Counted from the stretch's first letter, positions 1 through 9,087 are shown. The stretch is DNA of 64,000 bases from Chloroherpetonaceae bacterium (GCA_025056565.1 JANWWA010000002.1:115456-179455); one strand, 5' to 3'. Numbers and translations are program-made. Notes: generated by a model not told the origin, from the sequence alone.

Positions 1-53
1 CGAGGCAGAATAGGCAAAAATAGAGTGCAGTCAGTTCTAACTTCCCATAAGCC

Positions 54-749
54 TTAGTTGCTAATTGCGTAGAGCACCACATTCACGCCGAATTTCAAAG
101 CCTCCTCACGCTTTTCAGGCGGGTCGTTGTGCACATCAGGGTTTGCCCAGCCATCGCTGGGGTTGGATTCATATGTGTAGAGCAAAACCAATCGCCCATT
201 GTAGAAAAGCCCGAAGGTTTGTGGGGGTTTGTTGTCGTGTTCGTGGATTTTCGGTGCGCCGTTTGGAAACTTGTAGTAGTGATGAAAAATAGGGTGCGAG
301 TAGGGAAGTTCTACAAGGTCGGTGCCTGGGAAGATGCGTTTGACCTCACGGCGAAAACTTTTGTCCATTCCGTAATCGTCATCGGCATAGATGAACCCAC
401 CTGACTTTAAGTAGTTGCGAATGTTATCCAGTTCAGCATCCGTGAAGCGCACATTGCCGTGTCCCGTCATAAAGACAAACGAGTATTGAAAAATAGCAGG
501 GCTTGAGGCTTCCACAACTTCCTCTTTTAGTGGTGCAAGGATGCCGACCTTTTCGCGAATGTATTTCATCAGATTCGGCACGGCAGAGGGATCGTTATAC
601 CAATCCCCGCCGCCCGAATACTTCAGACGTGCGCACCGAAACGCAGGCGGCAAATTGGCTTGAGCAAAAAGTGGCACAGCGTCAAGTAAAAAGAGCAGCA
701 GCTGGATGCAAAACAGGCCGAAAAGCACTTGCTTTGAACGTTCAGTCAT
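54..749 (-). CDS. Secreted DUF4159-domain protein
   Basis: Predicted exported protein of unknown function, 231 aa. Residues about 9-30 form a hydrophobic segment ending in LFAQA, which looks like a Sec signal peptide. The mature part has features I associate with DUF4159: KYSGGGDWYNDPSAVPNL near residue 43, a FMTGHG strand, and FIYADDDYGMDKSF followed by HPIFHHYYKFP. The family is thought to adopt a glutamine-amidotransferase-like fold without known activity. In other Bacteroidota such genes often sit beside MoxR/VWA clusters, but here the gene stands alone, divergent from the UbiA cluster with 111 bp between the starts. The ATG start puts the signal peptide at the N terminus. The family call is from memory of the motif pattern. 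Confidence 0.75.
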   Translation of the reverse strand: MTERSKQVLFGLFCIQLLLFLLDAVPLFAQANLPPAFRCARLKYSGGGDWYNDPSAVPNLMKYIREKVGILAPLKEEVVEASSPAIFQYSFVFMTGHGNVRFTDAELDNIRNYLKSGGFIYADDDYGMDKSFRREVKRIFPGTDLVELPYSHPIFHHYYKFPNGAPKIHEHDNKPPQTFGLFYNGRLVLLYTYESNPSDGWANPDVHNDPPEKREEALKFGVNVVLYAISN

Positions 750-860
750 CGTAGGCAGAGTTTTAACCCCATAAAAAGATACACGGTTGAACGAATTTCC
801 TAAGGGAACTGTTTTACCGACCGACGAGTCAGTCAGTTTTTAACCAAATCAGCTTATCAA

Positions 861-1814
861 ATGCAAGAAATTGGAGGGGCTAATGCTGTGCTGGGAGGAG
901 CAGTGCTTGCAGATGAAAGCCGCTCTGCAGCAAGAGCATTACAAATTTCACCAGAGCGAGAGCGCGCAATTCGCATCATAAAGATATTGCTTTTTAGTGC
1001 CTCGATTGTGCCTGCATGCGTAACAGGTGCAATTATTTTTCATCAAGGGCATCTCGAGTGGCTGCCTTTCGCACTGGTGCTCTTGGGCTTATTTATTGGT
1101 CAAGCAGGAGGGGATTACCTCTACTACTACGGCACGAATTTTCACACCGACCAGCGCGATGCACACACCAAAATTTTTGCAGGTTGGCGTCCTTTCTTTG
1201 CAGACAATCTTTTCAAAGATGAAAAGACGCTCTGGGCGGGCATCTTGTGTCTGCTTATAGATGCGGCAATCGGTCTTTACTTTGCCTATAAAGTTGGCTA
1301 CGAAATTTTGCTCTTTGCGCTTTTGGGCGGATTAGTAGCGATTTTCTTTACGCCTCTAATGCTACGCGGCTACAAGGAAGTAGTCATTTTCATAACATTT
1401 GGGCCGCTCTCAATGACGGGAGCTTACTACGCGCTCAATTCAACCTTTGAGCTGACACCATTGGTAGCATCGCTGCCCATAGCATGCTTCGTAACGGTCG
1501 TAGCCTATCTCAAAGGTGCGCGCTACGAAATTCGTGAGGAAGCTGGTCATGCATTCGTTGTAAAGCTCAATAATACCGTCATCAAAGCGCTGCTTGTAGC
1601 GGGCTACGCTGCGCTAATTCTGAGCGTAGTCGTGCGGGTGCTGCCGCCGCTAACGCTGTTAGGCTTGCTCTCTACACCATTTGCGGTCTCAGTGGTAAGG
1701 ACGGTAGAGGCGAATCGTAGTGAGGTGCATGAGTATCTGTGGGCTACAGTGCGCGCAATTGCCGTACTGATAACCTTCGGCGCAGCAGTAAGTGTCGGGT
1801 TTATTTTCTCTTAA
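861..1814 (+). CDS. UbiA-family prenyltransferase homologue, degenerate motifs
   Basis: Polytopic membrane protein (317 aa, about 8-9 hydrophobic segments from residue 40 on) related to the two UbiA-family proteins that follow. UbiA enzymes transfer a prenyl chain using two Asp-rich motifs that bind Mg-diphosphate. The first motif region here reads GQAGGDYLYYYGTNFHTD, keeping the D-Y but losing the second Asp. The second motif region reads AYLKGARYEIREEAGH, with none of the usual NNxRDxxxD. The N terminus carries about 35 extra polar residues. It is first in a three-gene tandem, 29 bp upstream of the next gene. It may be a divergent or inactive paralogue, or have a different substrate. Membership rests on topology and similarity to the neighbours. 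Confidence 0.7.
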   Translation: MQEIGGANAVLGGAVLADESRSAARALQISPERERAIRIIKILLFSASIVPACVTGAIIFHQGHLEWLPFALVLLGLFIGQAGGDYLYYYGTNFHTDQRDAHTKIFAGWRPFFADNLFKDEKTLWAGILCLLIDAAIGLYFAYKVGYEILLFALLGGLVAIFFTPLMLRGYKEVVIFITFGPLSMTGAYYALNSTFELTPLVASLPIACFVTVVAYLKGARYEIREEAGHAFVVKLNNTVIKALLVAGYAALILSVVVRVLPPLTLLGLLSTPFAVSVVRTVEANRSEVHEYLWATVRAIAVLITFGAAVSVGFIFS

Positions 1815-1843
1815 CCTTCAACGAAACTCAAGGAGTCCCTAAG

Positions 1844-2773
1844 ATGAACACCACTGCAAAACAATTTACGCTGATTGAATGGATTGGCATCTGGATTAAG
1901 GCAGCAAGAGCGCCATTTTTGGTGACCAGTGCAATCCCTGCTGTCTTGGGTGGCGTTATCGCATATGCAAACGGTTCATTTGACTGGGTAATTTTTGTGC
2001 TGGCATTTTTGGGTATTCTTTCGGCACATACGGCTGCTGACTTTATTGATGATTACTTCGACTATAAAAACCGCAACTTTGGTAACAAAGACCAGCAATT
2101 TCACGACAGCCCGCTGGTGCGTGGTATTATCACAGCGGAGCAAGTTCTGTTGGCATTTTGGCTCTCGCTGGGACTGGCGCTGGCTGCTGGGGTCTATATT
2201 TTAATTCGTGTCGGTGCGCCTGTCTTGTGGCTCGCTGCAATCGGCGCTTTCATTGTTCTCTTCTACACTTCTCCGCCCATTCGACTCAACTTTCGCGGTC
2301 TTGGTGAAACTGCACTCTTTCTGGCATTCGGCCCGATGATTGTCTTCAGCGTCTATTTTGTCCTGACGCAGAGCTTTAGCTGGTTGCCCATTTTAGCAGC
2401 TGTGCCAGTTGGGATTTTTGTGATGAATGTCGGCATTGTGAGCAACATTTTTGACCATAATGACGACATCAAAAACGGCAAGTTCACAATGCCAGTAAAG
2501 CTGGGTCAAGCCAGAGCCGTGCAAGTGCTGGCAGCTGTAACGATTCTGGCTTATCTATTCGTGGTGAGCGGCGTAGCGCTCAGGGTGCTGCCTTTGGGTT
2601 GCCTTCTTACCTTGCTGACTGCACCAATGTCATACAAAATGGTGGCACTAGCGCGTAACTACACTGACCTCTCACAATACCAGCCAGCAATGTCTCAGGC
2701 AATCGGTGTGTCGACGCTTGGGGGATTGGCAATGGTTATAGGTTATGCAATTGAAATTATTGTTACTCCATAA
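1844..2773 (+). CDS. UbiA-family prenyltransferase
   Basis: Integral membrane prenyltransferase homologue, 309 aa. I chose the ATG at 1844 over an upstream in-frame start because AGGAG lies at 1831-1835, 8 bp before it, and because the upstream extension would overlap the preceding gene. The first Asp-rich motif is well formed (TAADFIDDYFDYKNRNFGN). The second is altered but still acidic (SNIFDHNDDIKNGKFTMPVKLG). The conserved YTSPPIRLNFRGLGE segment, typical of MenA/UbiA proteins, lies in between. It probably moves a prenyl group onto an aromatic acceptor such as a quinone precursor, but the acceptor cannot be read from the sequence. It is the middle gene of the tandem, 17 bp before the third. 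Confidence 0.82.
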   Translation: MNTTAKQFTLIEWIGIWIKAARAPFLVTSAIPAVLGGVIAYANGSFDWVIFVLAFLGILSAHTAADFIDDYFDYKNRNFGNKDQQFHDSPLVRGIITAEQVLLAFWLSLGLALAAGVYILIRVGAPVLWLAAIGAFIVLFYTSPPIRLNFRGLGETALFLAFGPMIVFSVYFVLTQSFSWLPILAAVPVGIFVMNVGIVSNIFDHNDDIKNGKFTMPVKLGQARAVQVLAAVTILAYLFVVSGVALRVLPLGCLLTLLTAPMSYKMVALARNYTDLSQYQPAMSQAIGVSTLGGLAMVIGYAIEIIVTP

Positions 2774-2790
2774 CTAAACAATTAGCTGAT

Positions 2791-3744
2791 ATGGAATCCA
2801 TGCAAGTTCAAGCAAAACCAGTTTCACTTCAAACGTGGTGGATAGCGTTGCGTCCATTTTCTTTCACGGCATCGGTGACCCCTGCCGTGATGGGTGGAGT
2901 GATTGCGCTCTGGATGCGAGCGCATGGAATGGTGGAATTTGACTTCAGCATCCTGAACTTCCTGCTCTGCATTCTGGGCTGCGTTGCAATTCACAGCGTA
3001 TCAAACCTTGTGAATGATTACTTCGACCACAAGACAGGGCTGGATGACAAGGATAACTTCGGTGCAATGAAAATCTTGGTGCAAGGTGCACTGACGCCTG
3101 CACAAGTGCGCAATGCAGCATGGGTAGCATTTATAATCGCAGCTGCAATTGGGGCATACTTCATCTGGGAGGCAGGAAGCAAAGCCGATGTGCTAATTTA
3201 TCTTATCTTATTTGGGGCACTCTCTGCTTACTTCTACACTGCACCACCCCTGTCGCTTAAATATCGTGGCTTAGGAGATGTGCAAGTGATTCTCTCTTTT
3301 GCGGTCTTAATGGTCTTTGGCGCTTACTACGTGCAGACAAAGTCATTCTCATGGCTGCCAATCTTATACTCCATTCCGATTGGCTTGCTGGTCGACGACA
3401 TTTTGCACATTAACAACCTGCGTGACATTCCTACGGACAAAAAGGCGAACATCTCAACATTGGCGATTTGGCTTGGTGAGGAAGGCGCAAAGAAATTCCA
3501 CTATGTGCTCTGCTTCGGTGCGTTCGCTGCCGTGCCACTGATGATTATTTTTGCAAAGCTAACTTGGTTTTCTCTGCTGACGCTGCTTGCACTGCCTACA
3601 GCAGTGAAGCTCTCAAAGGAAGTATCTGCCATGACGCAGCCAAATGTCGACCCGATGATTGTAGCACGGATTGCGCAACTGCACGCGCAGTTTGGTGCGC
3701 TAATGATTCTGGGCTTCGTGCTGGGAACGTTTTTCCCATACTAA
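2791..3744 (+). CDS. UbiA-family prenyltransferase, MenA-like
   Basis: The member of the tandem with the best-preserved motifs, 317 aa. It has SNLVNDYFDHKTGLDDKDNF (first Asp-rich motif) and LHINNLRDIPTDKKANISTL (second motif, NNLRDxxxD intact), plus YTAPPLSLKYRGLGD between them. This pattern matches 1,4-dihydroxy-2-naphthoate prenyltransferase (MenA), the membrane step of menaquinone synthesis, so MenA is the leading guess. I do not assign the symbol because related enzymes, including chlorophyll synthases and other UbiA subfamilies, share the motifs. An ATG nine bases further in (2800) is an equally possible start. The tandem ends at a strong intrinsic terminator at 3821-3860. Confidence 0.85.
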   Translation: MESMQVQAKPVSLQTWWIALRPFSFTASVTPAVMGGVIALWMRAHGMVEFDFSILNFLLCILGCVAIHSVSNLVNDYFDHKTGLDDKDNFGAMKILVQGALTPAQVRNAAWVAFIIAAAIGAYFIWEAGSKADVLIYLILFGALSAYFYTAPPLSLKYRGLGDVQVILSFAVLMVFGAYYVQTKSFSWLPILYSIPIGLLVDDILHINNLRDIPTDKKANISTLAIWLGEEGAKKFHYVLCFGAFAAVPLMIIFAKLTWFSLLTLLALPTAVKLSKEVSAMTQPNVDPMIVARIAQLHAQFGALMILGFVLGTFFPY

Positions 3745-3820
3745 GAGGTTCTAAGCTTGCTGTTTCGCAAGCAGAAGTTGCGGAACGGGTAGTAAAAAAC
3801 TTGTTCCTTATTAGTGCTTG

Positions 3821-3860
3821 AGGGTGAGCCGCTCAATTGGGGGAGCGGCTCGCCCTTTTT
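3821..3860 (+). terminator. Intrinsic terminator after the UbiA tandem
   Basis: A 14-bp stem (3821-3834 pairing with 3843-3856, one G-T wobble) with an 8-nt loop is followed by TTTTT and CATTTT. It lies 77 bp after the third UbiA stop. It argues that the tandem is its own transcription unit and that comF starts downstream of it, at 3893. Confidence 0.9.
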
Positions 3861-3892
3861 CATTTTGCGTTGCTACAAGTGAGCGAAGAGTG

Positions 3893-4591
3893 ATGCGTGA
3901 AGCATTAAAGGGGATTTTGGACTTTCTCTATCCGAAGGTCTGTCTGGTGTGTGAGCAAGTGAGACTTGCATCTGATGAACACTTCGTGTGCAAAGCCTGC
4001 GAGCGCGACTTTGATACTTTTAGCTTGCCGAATGAAGCCACTAATGAAATGATGGCGCGGCTTTGGGCAAATTTTCCTATGCAGCAAGCAATTGATGATG
4101 CAATAGCGTTGTATCGCTTCTATAAGAGCGGTAAAGTTCAAGCGGTGATTCACGCATTCAAATATGAGGGGCTGCCAGCTGTAGCGGTGGAGTATGGCAA
4201 AAAGCTTGGGCAGAAGATTTGGGCAGAACGTCCAACTGCACACTTTGACGGTATTGCATTTATGCCGCTTCATCCTGTGCGAAAGCTGGAGCGCGGCTAC
4301 AACCAAGCAGAGCAACTGGCAAAAGGTGTCTCGGAGATACTGCAAACGCCTGTGCTGGACTGCTTGATACGCACACGATACACTGCGACGCAAACGGGCT
4401 TAGATGTTGCCGAGCGAGAGAGGAATATGAAAGATGCCTTTGAAGCCACAGGCGATCTCTCAGGCAAGCGGCTGATACTGGTAGATGATGTCTTTACCAC
4501 TGGCTCTACGATGCTCTCTTGTGCAAGGGCTTTGCGTAAGGCAGGCACAGTGCATCTGACTATTGCCGCGCTGGCAGTGGCAACGTCGTAG
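3893..4591 (+). CDS. comF: ComF family phosphoribosyltransferase-like protein
   Basis: ComF/GntX-family protein (232 aa) with an N-terminal zinc-ribbon-like pair of Cys motifs (CLVCEQ and CKACERDF) and a C-terminal type I phosphoribosyltransferase domain whose PRPP loop is LILVDDVFTTGSTMLS. In Gram-positive bacteria ComF helps DNA uptake. Most other bacteria have homologues of uncertain role, possibly in nucleotide salvage. I placed the start at ATG 3893 because an in-frame TTG at 3818 lies before the intrinsic terminator and would add residues unlike the family. rsmE follows after 52 bp. Confidence 0.88.
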   Translation: MREALKGILDFLYPKVCLVCEQVRLASDEHFVCKACERDFDTFSLPNEATNEMMARLWANFPMQQAIDDAIALYRFYKSGKVQAVIHAFKYEGLPAVAVEYGKKLGQKIWAERPTAHFDGIAFMPLHPVRKLERGYNQAEQLAKGVSEILQTPVLDCLIRTRYTATQTGLDVAERERNMKDAFEATGDLSGKRLILVDDVFTTGSTMLSCARALRKAGTVHLTIAALAVATS

Positions 4592-4643
4592 TCTCTCAGA
4601 AGTTTTGTAACGTTTGCAAAAACCAAGCTGCCGTGACTGCAAG

Positions 4644-5363
4644 ATGGATTTATTCTATGCACCGCCCGAAGCGATTTCAGGCGATGTACTCACGCTGGTT
4701 GGCGATGAGCGCCATCATGCTGTAACCGTGCTACGAAAGAAAGCAGGCGATACGCTCTATGCAATTGATGGTGAGGGTACTTGCTACACAGCCCGCATTC
4801 TTGAAATTTCCAAATCAACGCTGAAAGCCAGAATTGAAGCAAAAGAGTATGAGCCTGAACCGCTTACGCACATCACGATTGCAATTTCACTGACTAAGAC
4901 AAGTGACCGCTTCGAAAATTTCTTAGAGAAAGCCACTGAACTGGGCGTCAGCGAGATTATTCCAATGCTGACTGCTCGCACAGTGTCCAGACCACGAGAA
5001 GACCAACGGCAAAGTAAATTAGAGCGGTGGCGAAAAATTGTGCTGGCAGCAGCCAAGCAATCGCAGCGCTACCGCTTGCCAAAGCTCCACCCTATTACAA
5101 CATTTGAAGCCGTGCTGAGGCGCAACGATGAGCTGCGTGTGCTCCCATATGAGTTTTCCAGAAAGAAAATTGCCTTGTCATTTGTGGGGAAGCGAGTGCT
5201 GTTTGTGATTGGAAGCGAAGGCGGTTTCACACCCGAAGAAGTGGAAGCTGCGCTGCAGGCTGGCTTTGAGGAAATTTCATTAGGGAGAACCATTTTGCGA
5301 GTTGACACCGCAGGCATCTTTGTTGCAGCAATGGTGCGTGCTGAAGAATTGCGGCAAGCCTAG
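4644..5363 (+). CDS. rsmE: 16S rRNA m3U1498 methyltransferase RsmE
   Basis: SPOUT-class SAM-dependent methyltransferase (239 aa, normal length) that N3-methylates U1498 of 16S rRNA. It begins MDLFYAPPEA, followed by the family signature RHHAVTVLRKKAGD. A TKTSDRFENFLEKATELGV block is typical, as are IGSEGGFTPEEVEAA and SLGRTILRVDTA in the C-terminal knotted SAM site. An upstream in-frame TTG at 4614 would add ten residues (MQKPSCRDCK) outside the family, so ATG 4644 is preferred. It lies between comF and a FAH-family gene with short gaps, so co-transcription from comF is plausible. Confidence 0.95.
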   Translation: MDLFYAPPEAISGDVLTLVGDERHHAVTVLRKKAGDTLYAIDGEGTCYTARILEISKSTLKARIEAKEYEPEPLTHITIAISLTKTSDRFENFLEKATELGVSEIIPMLTARTVSRPREDQRQSKLERWRKIVLAAAKQSQRYRLPKLHPITTFEAVLRRNDELRVLPYEFSRKKIALSFVGKRVLFVIGSEGGFTPEEVEAALQAGFEEISLGRTILRVDTAGIFVAAMVRAEELRQA

Positions 5364-5387
5364 ACAAATAAGGCAATCATTTTCGGT

Positions 5388-6089
5388 ATGGCAACTGTCT
5401 TTTTGGGCACAACACCGATTCAAGTCGGCACAATTTTCTGCGTTGGCAAAAACTATGAGGCACACGCCCGAGAAATGCGTGAGAGATTAGGGCTTGGCTT
5501 TCCTGACAAAGCGCCAGAGCAAGAGCCGATTGTTTTTTCAAAGCCAAGTAGTGCGCTGATTCACTCGGGAGAGTGCATCAAAATTCCCCACTTCGGTGGC
5601 AAGCCGATTTCTAATGAATTGCATCACGAGTTGGAGCTGGTAGTCTTAATTGGCAAGCAGGCAGTATCACTCAGCGAACAGGAAGCAGACGCCTGCATTG
5701 CAGGTTTCGGGGTTGGACTGGATATGACGCTGCGAGACCGACAGACTGAAGCGAAAAAAAATGGTCAGCCATGGCTGATTGCAAAAGGCTTTCGCACAGC
5801 TGCAGTGGTATCAAGTTTTATCGTTGAACCACTTGAATCGGTATCTGCCTTCTCAATTGAGCTACTGAAAAATGGCAAGCGTGTGCAGGTAGGCTATCCA
5901 CGCGAGATGATTTTCAGTATCCCATTTCTCATCTCCTATCTCTCACACATCTTTGGGTTAGAGGCTGGTGACCTAATTTTTACAGGCACGCCTGAGGGAG
6001 TTGGCAGAGTCGAAACAGGCGATGAACTGCGAGCCTACCTGCGGAAAGGCGAAGTGCTGCTGGCAGACTTAAAGACTTGCGTTGCGTAG
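5388..6089 (+). CDS. Fumarylacetoacetate hydrolase (FAH) family protein
   Basis: 233-aa single-domain FAH-family protein of the YcgM/FAHD1 size class. These are metal-dependent hydrolases or decarboxylases of acylpyruvate-type or 2-hydroxy-dienoate substrates. Visible features are FCVGKNYEAHAREM, FSKPSSALI, the metal-ligand region HHELELVVLIGK with spaced Glu residues, and GVGLDMTLRDRQTEAKKNGQPW, ending with the FTGTPEGVGRVETGD block. The exact substrate cannot be deduced; acylpyruvase or oxaloacetate decarboxylase activity is known for close relatives. It starts 24 bp after rsmE. Its stop is only 3 bp from the stop of the convergent tolC-like gene, leaving no room for a terminator. Confidence 0.9.
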   Translation: MATVFLGTTPIQVGTIFCVGKNYEAHAREMRERLGLGFPDKAPEQEPIVFSKPSSALIHSGECIKIPHFGGKPISNELHHELELVVLIGKQAVSLSEQEADACIAGFGVGLDMTLRDRQTEAKKNGQPWLIAKGFRTAAVVSSFIVEPLESVSAFSIELLKNGKRVQVGYPREMIFSIPFLISYLSHIFGLEAGDLIFTGTPEGVGRVETGDELRAYLRKGEVLLADLKTCVA

Positions 6090-6092
6090 GCT

Positions 6093-7517
6093 CTATCGTA
6101 GCCAGCGTTGTTGGATTTTTCCTGTCGCCCAGAGGTAATCGCTGATTGCACGCAGGTAGTCGGCGCGAGCGTTCACCAAGCCTTGCATGGCTGCCGCTGT
6201 AGCACGCTCGCGTAGATTTAGGATAAGCAAGGAGCTTTCACCAGCCAAAAAGCGCTTACGCTCGCCCTCTTGCACGAGATAGGCATAGCGGGTTTCTCGC
6301 TCAGCTGCTTCAATGCGCTCCAAAGCACGTCCAATGGCTGACAAGGCATCATCAATGTCAGCTTGAATTTTTCGGTTAATCTCCAAGCGCTTGAGGAGGG
6401 TGCGTGTCGCTTTAATTTGCGCCAGCTGCAATTGTGCATTGGCATTGCGAAAGAAAAGCGGTTGTGAAATAGAGAGACCAATGCGGTAATCGAAACCGCT
6501 GGCAGAGCCAAAGTATTGCAGGGCTTGAAACTGTGCTTCCACATTAGGACGCAAAAACTCGGTGGAAAAACGCACGTCAATATCTGCTGAACGTTGCTCA
6601 ACATCAATTTGCAAGGCTTCTGGACGAAGTTGCAGAGCTTGCATACGGTCAAACTCAATTTGAGCTGGCGTAAGAGTGGGCGCAGGTGGCAGTGAATATG
6701 GCACAGCGTTCAAGGGGCGTGGCGTGCCATCTGGATTCCAAAGCAAAACGGCTGCCTTAATGCTGGTGGCTTCATACTTGCGTTGCGCTTTAAGCATATC
6801 GCCACGCCGCTTTTCAACTTCTTGCAGAGCCTCAATGCTATCAATCGCTGCGGTCTCGCCGCGGCGCACCCGCTCAGCAATTGCAGCGGCACGCACGACC
6901 GCAATCTCATAGACTTGCTTTGCAACGGCTAGTTGTGAGTAGGCTTCCGCCCAATCCCAATAAACCTCTGAGGCAGTAAGCAGCAAATTGTTCTTGATTT
7001 GCATTTCGTTAGCGCGTGAAAGGTCAGGGCGCAGGGCAGCCTTTTCAAACGATGCGCGACGCTTATCTAAGAAGATACCTTGCAGGAGCGGAACTTTCAA
7101 GCCAATTTCAGCTTCACCTGGCGGGTCGGTAACATCTACATTACTAAGGCGACTGCCAAACCCACGCTTATACTTTGCGACAAGTTTAGGTCCAAAAAGC
7201 GAGCCAATCGGTAGTTCAAAACTGGCACTGACTTGGTCGACAGTGGGAAAACCATTTTTGGTTTTGCGTTCTACCAAGCCCTCGAAGATAGGGTCAAACG
7301 CACCGTATGCATCACGCACGGTGGCTTCTGCAATGTCGGTTTCCAGCGCAGCTGAGATGGCTGTTGGATTGGCAGCTAAAACAAGGTCTAAGTATTGCTC
7401 GAGTGAGAGGGAATCTTTTGCAGATGTCGTGATAGGAAAAGTCGCTGTAAAAGGCTGAGCCTGCACAGCCGAAGCGGCTACGAAAAACGATGCAACAAAG
7501 AGGATTCTGAGACGCAT
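6093..7517 (-). CDS. TolC-family outer membrane efflux protein
   Basis: Outer-membrane channel component of a tripartite exporter, about 474 aa. The preferred ATG at 7517 gives MRLRILFVASFFVAASAVQAQ-type signal peptide; a GTG four codons upstream is also possible. The body has two long helical, coiled-coil-like repeats, with the LGLDKRRA-like region around residue 165 and QKIKATRTLLKRLEINRKIQ-like helices near 370, as in TolC/OprM proteins. It is the last gene of the ABC-HlyD-TolC set, 167 bp after the hlyD-like gene, a gap in which I see no gene. Partnering with the adjacent adaptor and ATPase is inferred from context. Confidence 0.88.
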   Translation of the reverse strand: MRLRILFVASFFVAASAVQAQPFTATFPITTSAKDSLSLEQYLDLVLAANPTAISAALETDIAEATVRDAYGAFDPIFEGLVERKTKNGFPTVDQVSASFELPIGSLFGPKLVAKYKRGFGSRLSNVDVTDPPGEAEIGLKVPLLQGIFLDKRRASFEKAALRPDLSRANEMQIKNNLLLTASEVYWDWAEAYSQLAVAKQVYEIAVVRAAAIAERVRRGETAAIDSIEALQEVEKRRGDMLKAQRKYEATSIKAAVLLWNPDGTPRPLNAVPYSLPPAPTLTPAQIEFDRMQALQLRPEALQIDVEQRSADIDVRFSTEFLRPNVEAQFQALQYFGSASGFDYRIGLSISQPLFFRNANAQLQLAQIKATRTLLKRLEINRKIQADIDDALSAIGRALERIEAAERETRYAYLVQEGERKRFLAGESSLLILNLRERATAAAMQGLVNARADYLRAISDYLWATGKIQQRWLR

Positions 7518-7696
7518 CGGACGTATCACGCTGTATGAATTAGTGTTTCAGTATGTCAGAGATAAAACTGAACTCTTAAAGAAGATGAGTAAAACGATGA
7601 CCGTTTGAGACAGGGCAAGCAGCGTGCAATCAAAAAGCAGATACACGCTACACTGGAACGGTAAGTGCTACCCTGCGTGCAAGTGTGGAAGCGTTG

Positions 7697-9055
7697 CTAC
7701 TTATCTTCATCTTTGCTGACTGCATCTTTGCTCTTCTTGGCTTTGTCGTCACCGCCTTTTTTCTTGTCGAGACCGCCAGTGCGAGCGGGAATGATGGGTG
7801 GGAAGCCACAGAGCTGACGCCACGCTTCATATGCCAAACTGACTTCGTTAAGCAAAATCCAGCCAGTTACCTCTGTGCCTTGACGCAGGTAAGTGCGGTT
7901 GGGCCAAGGTTTATCGTTGGGGTCAGGCACGACCAACACACGGAAGCGACCGCTGCCATCATCGACTGCATCGACGACGGCGACTTTGCCGCCAAATGTG
8001 CCAACCGAAAGATTAGGCCAGCCGCCGCCCCAAACTTGAATGGCTGGAAAGCCTGCAAACTGCAGGCGCACAGGACGACCCGTATCAATAATAGCCGCAT
8101 CTAAGCTGCTGACGAAAATTTCAGCCGCAATATCTTCACTGGCATTCGGCGTAATGATGCAAAGCATATCACCTTTCTTGACCGTTTGTCCAGGGCCGAC
8201 TTGAGCAATGCGTGTAACTTGTCCATCAATCGGGGCTATGACAATACCCAAGTTTCGGCGCGTGGCGACATTGCCAAGTTCCAAATCTGCTTTTGCAATT
8301 GTTGCACTTGCCTTACGCTGCTTAGCAGCCAGTTCTGCCTGTGCATTCTTCACCTCTTGAATTGCAACTTGTAGGTCAGCATATGCCTTTGCCGAGTCAG
8401 CCATTGCTTTTTGCAGCCTAAGAAGAGCGGTTTCATAATCTTTGCGAGCAATCAAGCCTTGCGACTCGAGCGCTACAGCACGTTGGAATTGAATGCGAGC
8501 CGTATTGACATCAACATTAGCCTGCTGCACTGCTGCCTCAACAGCGCGCTGTTTCTGTTCAGCTTGCTTGACTTTGTTGCTGGCTTGCACAATTTCCAAT
8601 TCCATCTCTCTGGCAGTGTTTTCACGAATCGTCTTCTGATACTCCACGAAATTTTCTGCCAAAAACTTTGTGTCAATATCGCGCAAGATCGCAATCGTAT
8701 CCCCTGCTTTGACTATTGTGCCCTCATTAACAAACCACCTTACAATTCGTCCATCAATTTGTGCATCAATGGTCTGCGGGCGTAGCATTGGTGCAAACGA
8801 GGTTACTGTGCCAGAGCCTGCAACATTCTGCTGCCAAGTGTTGGGGATAAATGCGACAATAATGATAGCAAGCAGGGTAATGCCAAACCCGCGTGCCAGC
8901 GGTTCAGCAGTCTTAGGTGCTGTAGCCATTCTTAGCGCTGTAGTGTAGTAGTAGGGGATAACTTCTTCAATCGTAATCTTGCCATTACCGTTTTGGTGCC
9001 CATTTGTGGGTGGCAGTTCCGTAGTAACTCTCACCATCTGAATTTTTTCAGCCAT
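7697..9055 (-). CDS. HlyD-family membrane fusion (adaptor) protein
   Basis: Periplasmic adaptor of a type I secretion or efflux system, 452 aa. A short cytoplasmic N terminus and one membrane segment (residues about 58-78, FGITLLAIIIVAFIPNTWQ) are followed by a first lipoyl half (IVRWFVNEGTIVKAGDTIAI). A long Lys/Gln/Ala-rich coiled-coil hairpin spans about 130-265. The second lipoyl half is IAPIDGQVTRIAQVGPGQTV, and a beta-barrel domain follows. The C terminus is a Lys/Asp-rich tail (about 25 residues, GGDDKAKKSKD), which is unusual. It sits 32 bp after the ABC ATPase gene and before the TolC-like gene. Confidence 0.9.
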   Translation of the reverse strand: MAEKIQMVRVTTELPPTNGHQNGNGKITIEEVIPYYYTTALRMATAPKTAEPLARGFGITLLAIIIVAFIPNTWQQNVAGSGTVTSFAPMLRPQTIDAQIDGRIVRWFVNEGTIVKAGDTIAILRDIDTKFLAENFVEYQKTIRENTAREMELEIVQASNKVKQAEQKQRAVEAAVQQANVDVNTARIQFQRAVALESQGLIARKDYETALLRLQKAMADSAKAYADLQVAIQEVKNAQAELAAKQRKASATIAKADLELGNVATRRNLGIVIAPIDGQVTRIAQVGPGQTVKKGDMLCIITPNASEDIAAEIFVSSLDAAIIDTGRPVRLQFAGFPAIQVWGGGWPNLSVGTFGGKVAVVDAVDDGSGRFRVLVVPDPNDKPWPNRTYLRQGTEVTGWILLNEVSLAYEAWRQLCGFPPIIPARTGGLDKKKGGDDKAKKSKDAVSKDEDK

Positions 9056-9087
9056 ATCAAGAAATAGGTTGAAGTTTCAGGTCACAA

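Noticed and set aside
3818..3892. Upstream TTG start for comF
   Set aside because: It would place the start codon before an intrinsic terminator stem and add non-conserved residues; ATG 3893 fits the family.
3905..4393. Minus-strand open frame inside comF
   Set aside because: Antisense shadow of the ComF gene; no motif or signal.
6988..7458. Plus-strand open frame of about 156 codons inside the TolC-family gene
   Set aside because: Antisense to a clear TolC-family gene; low-complexity composition and no motif.
7530..7696. A small gene between the HlyD-like and TolC-like genes
   Set aside because: No start and open frame with a plausible ribosome site; the gap probably holds only a leader or promoter.
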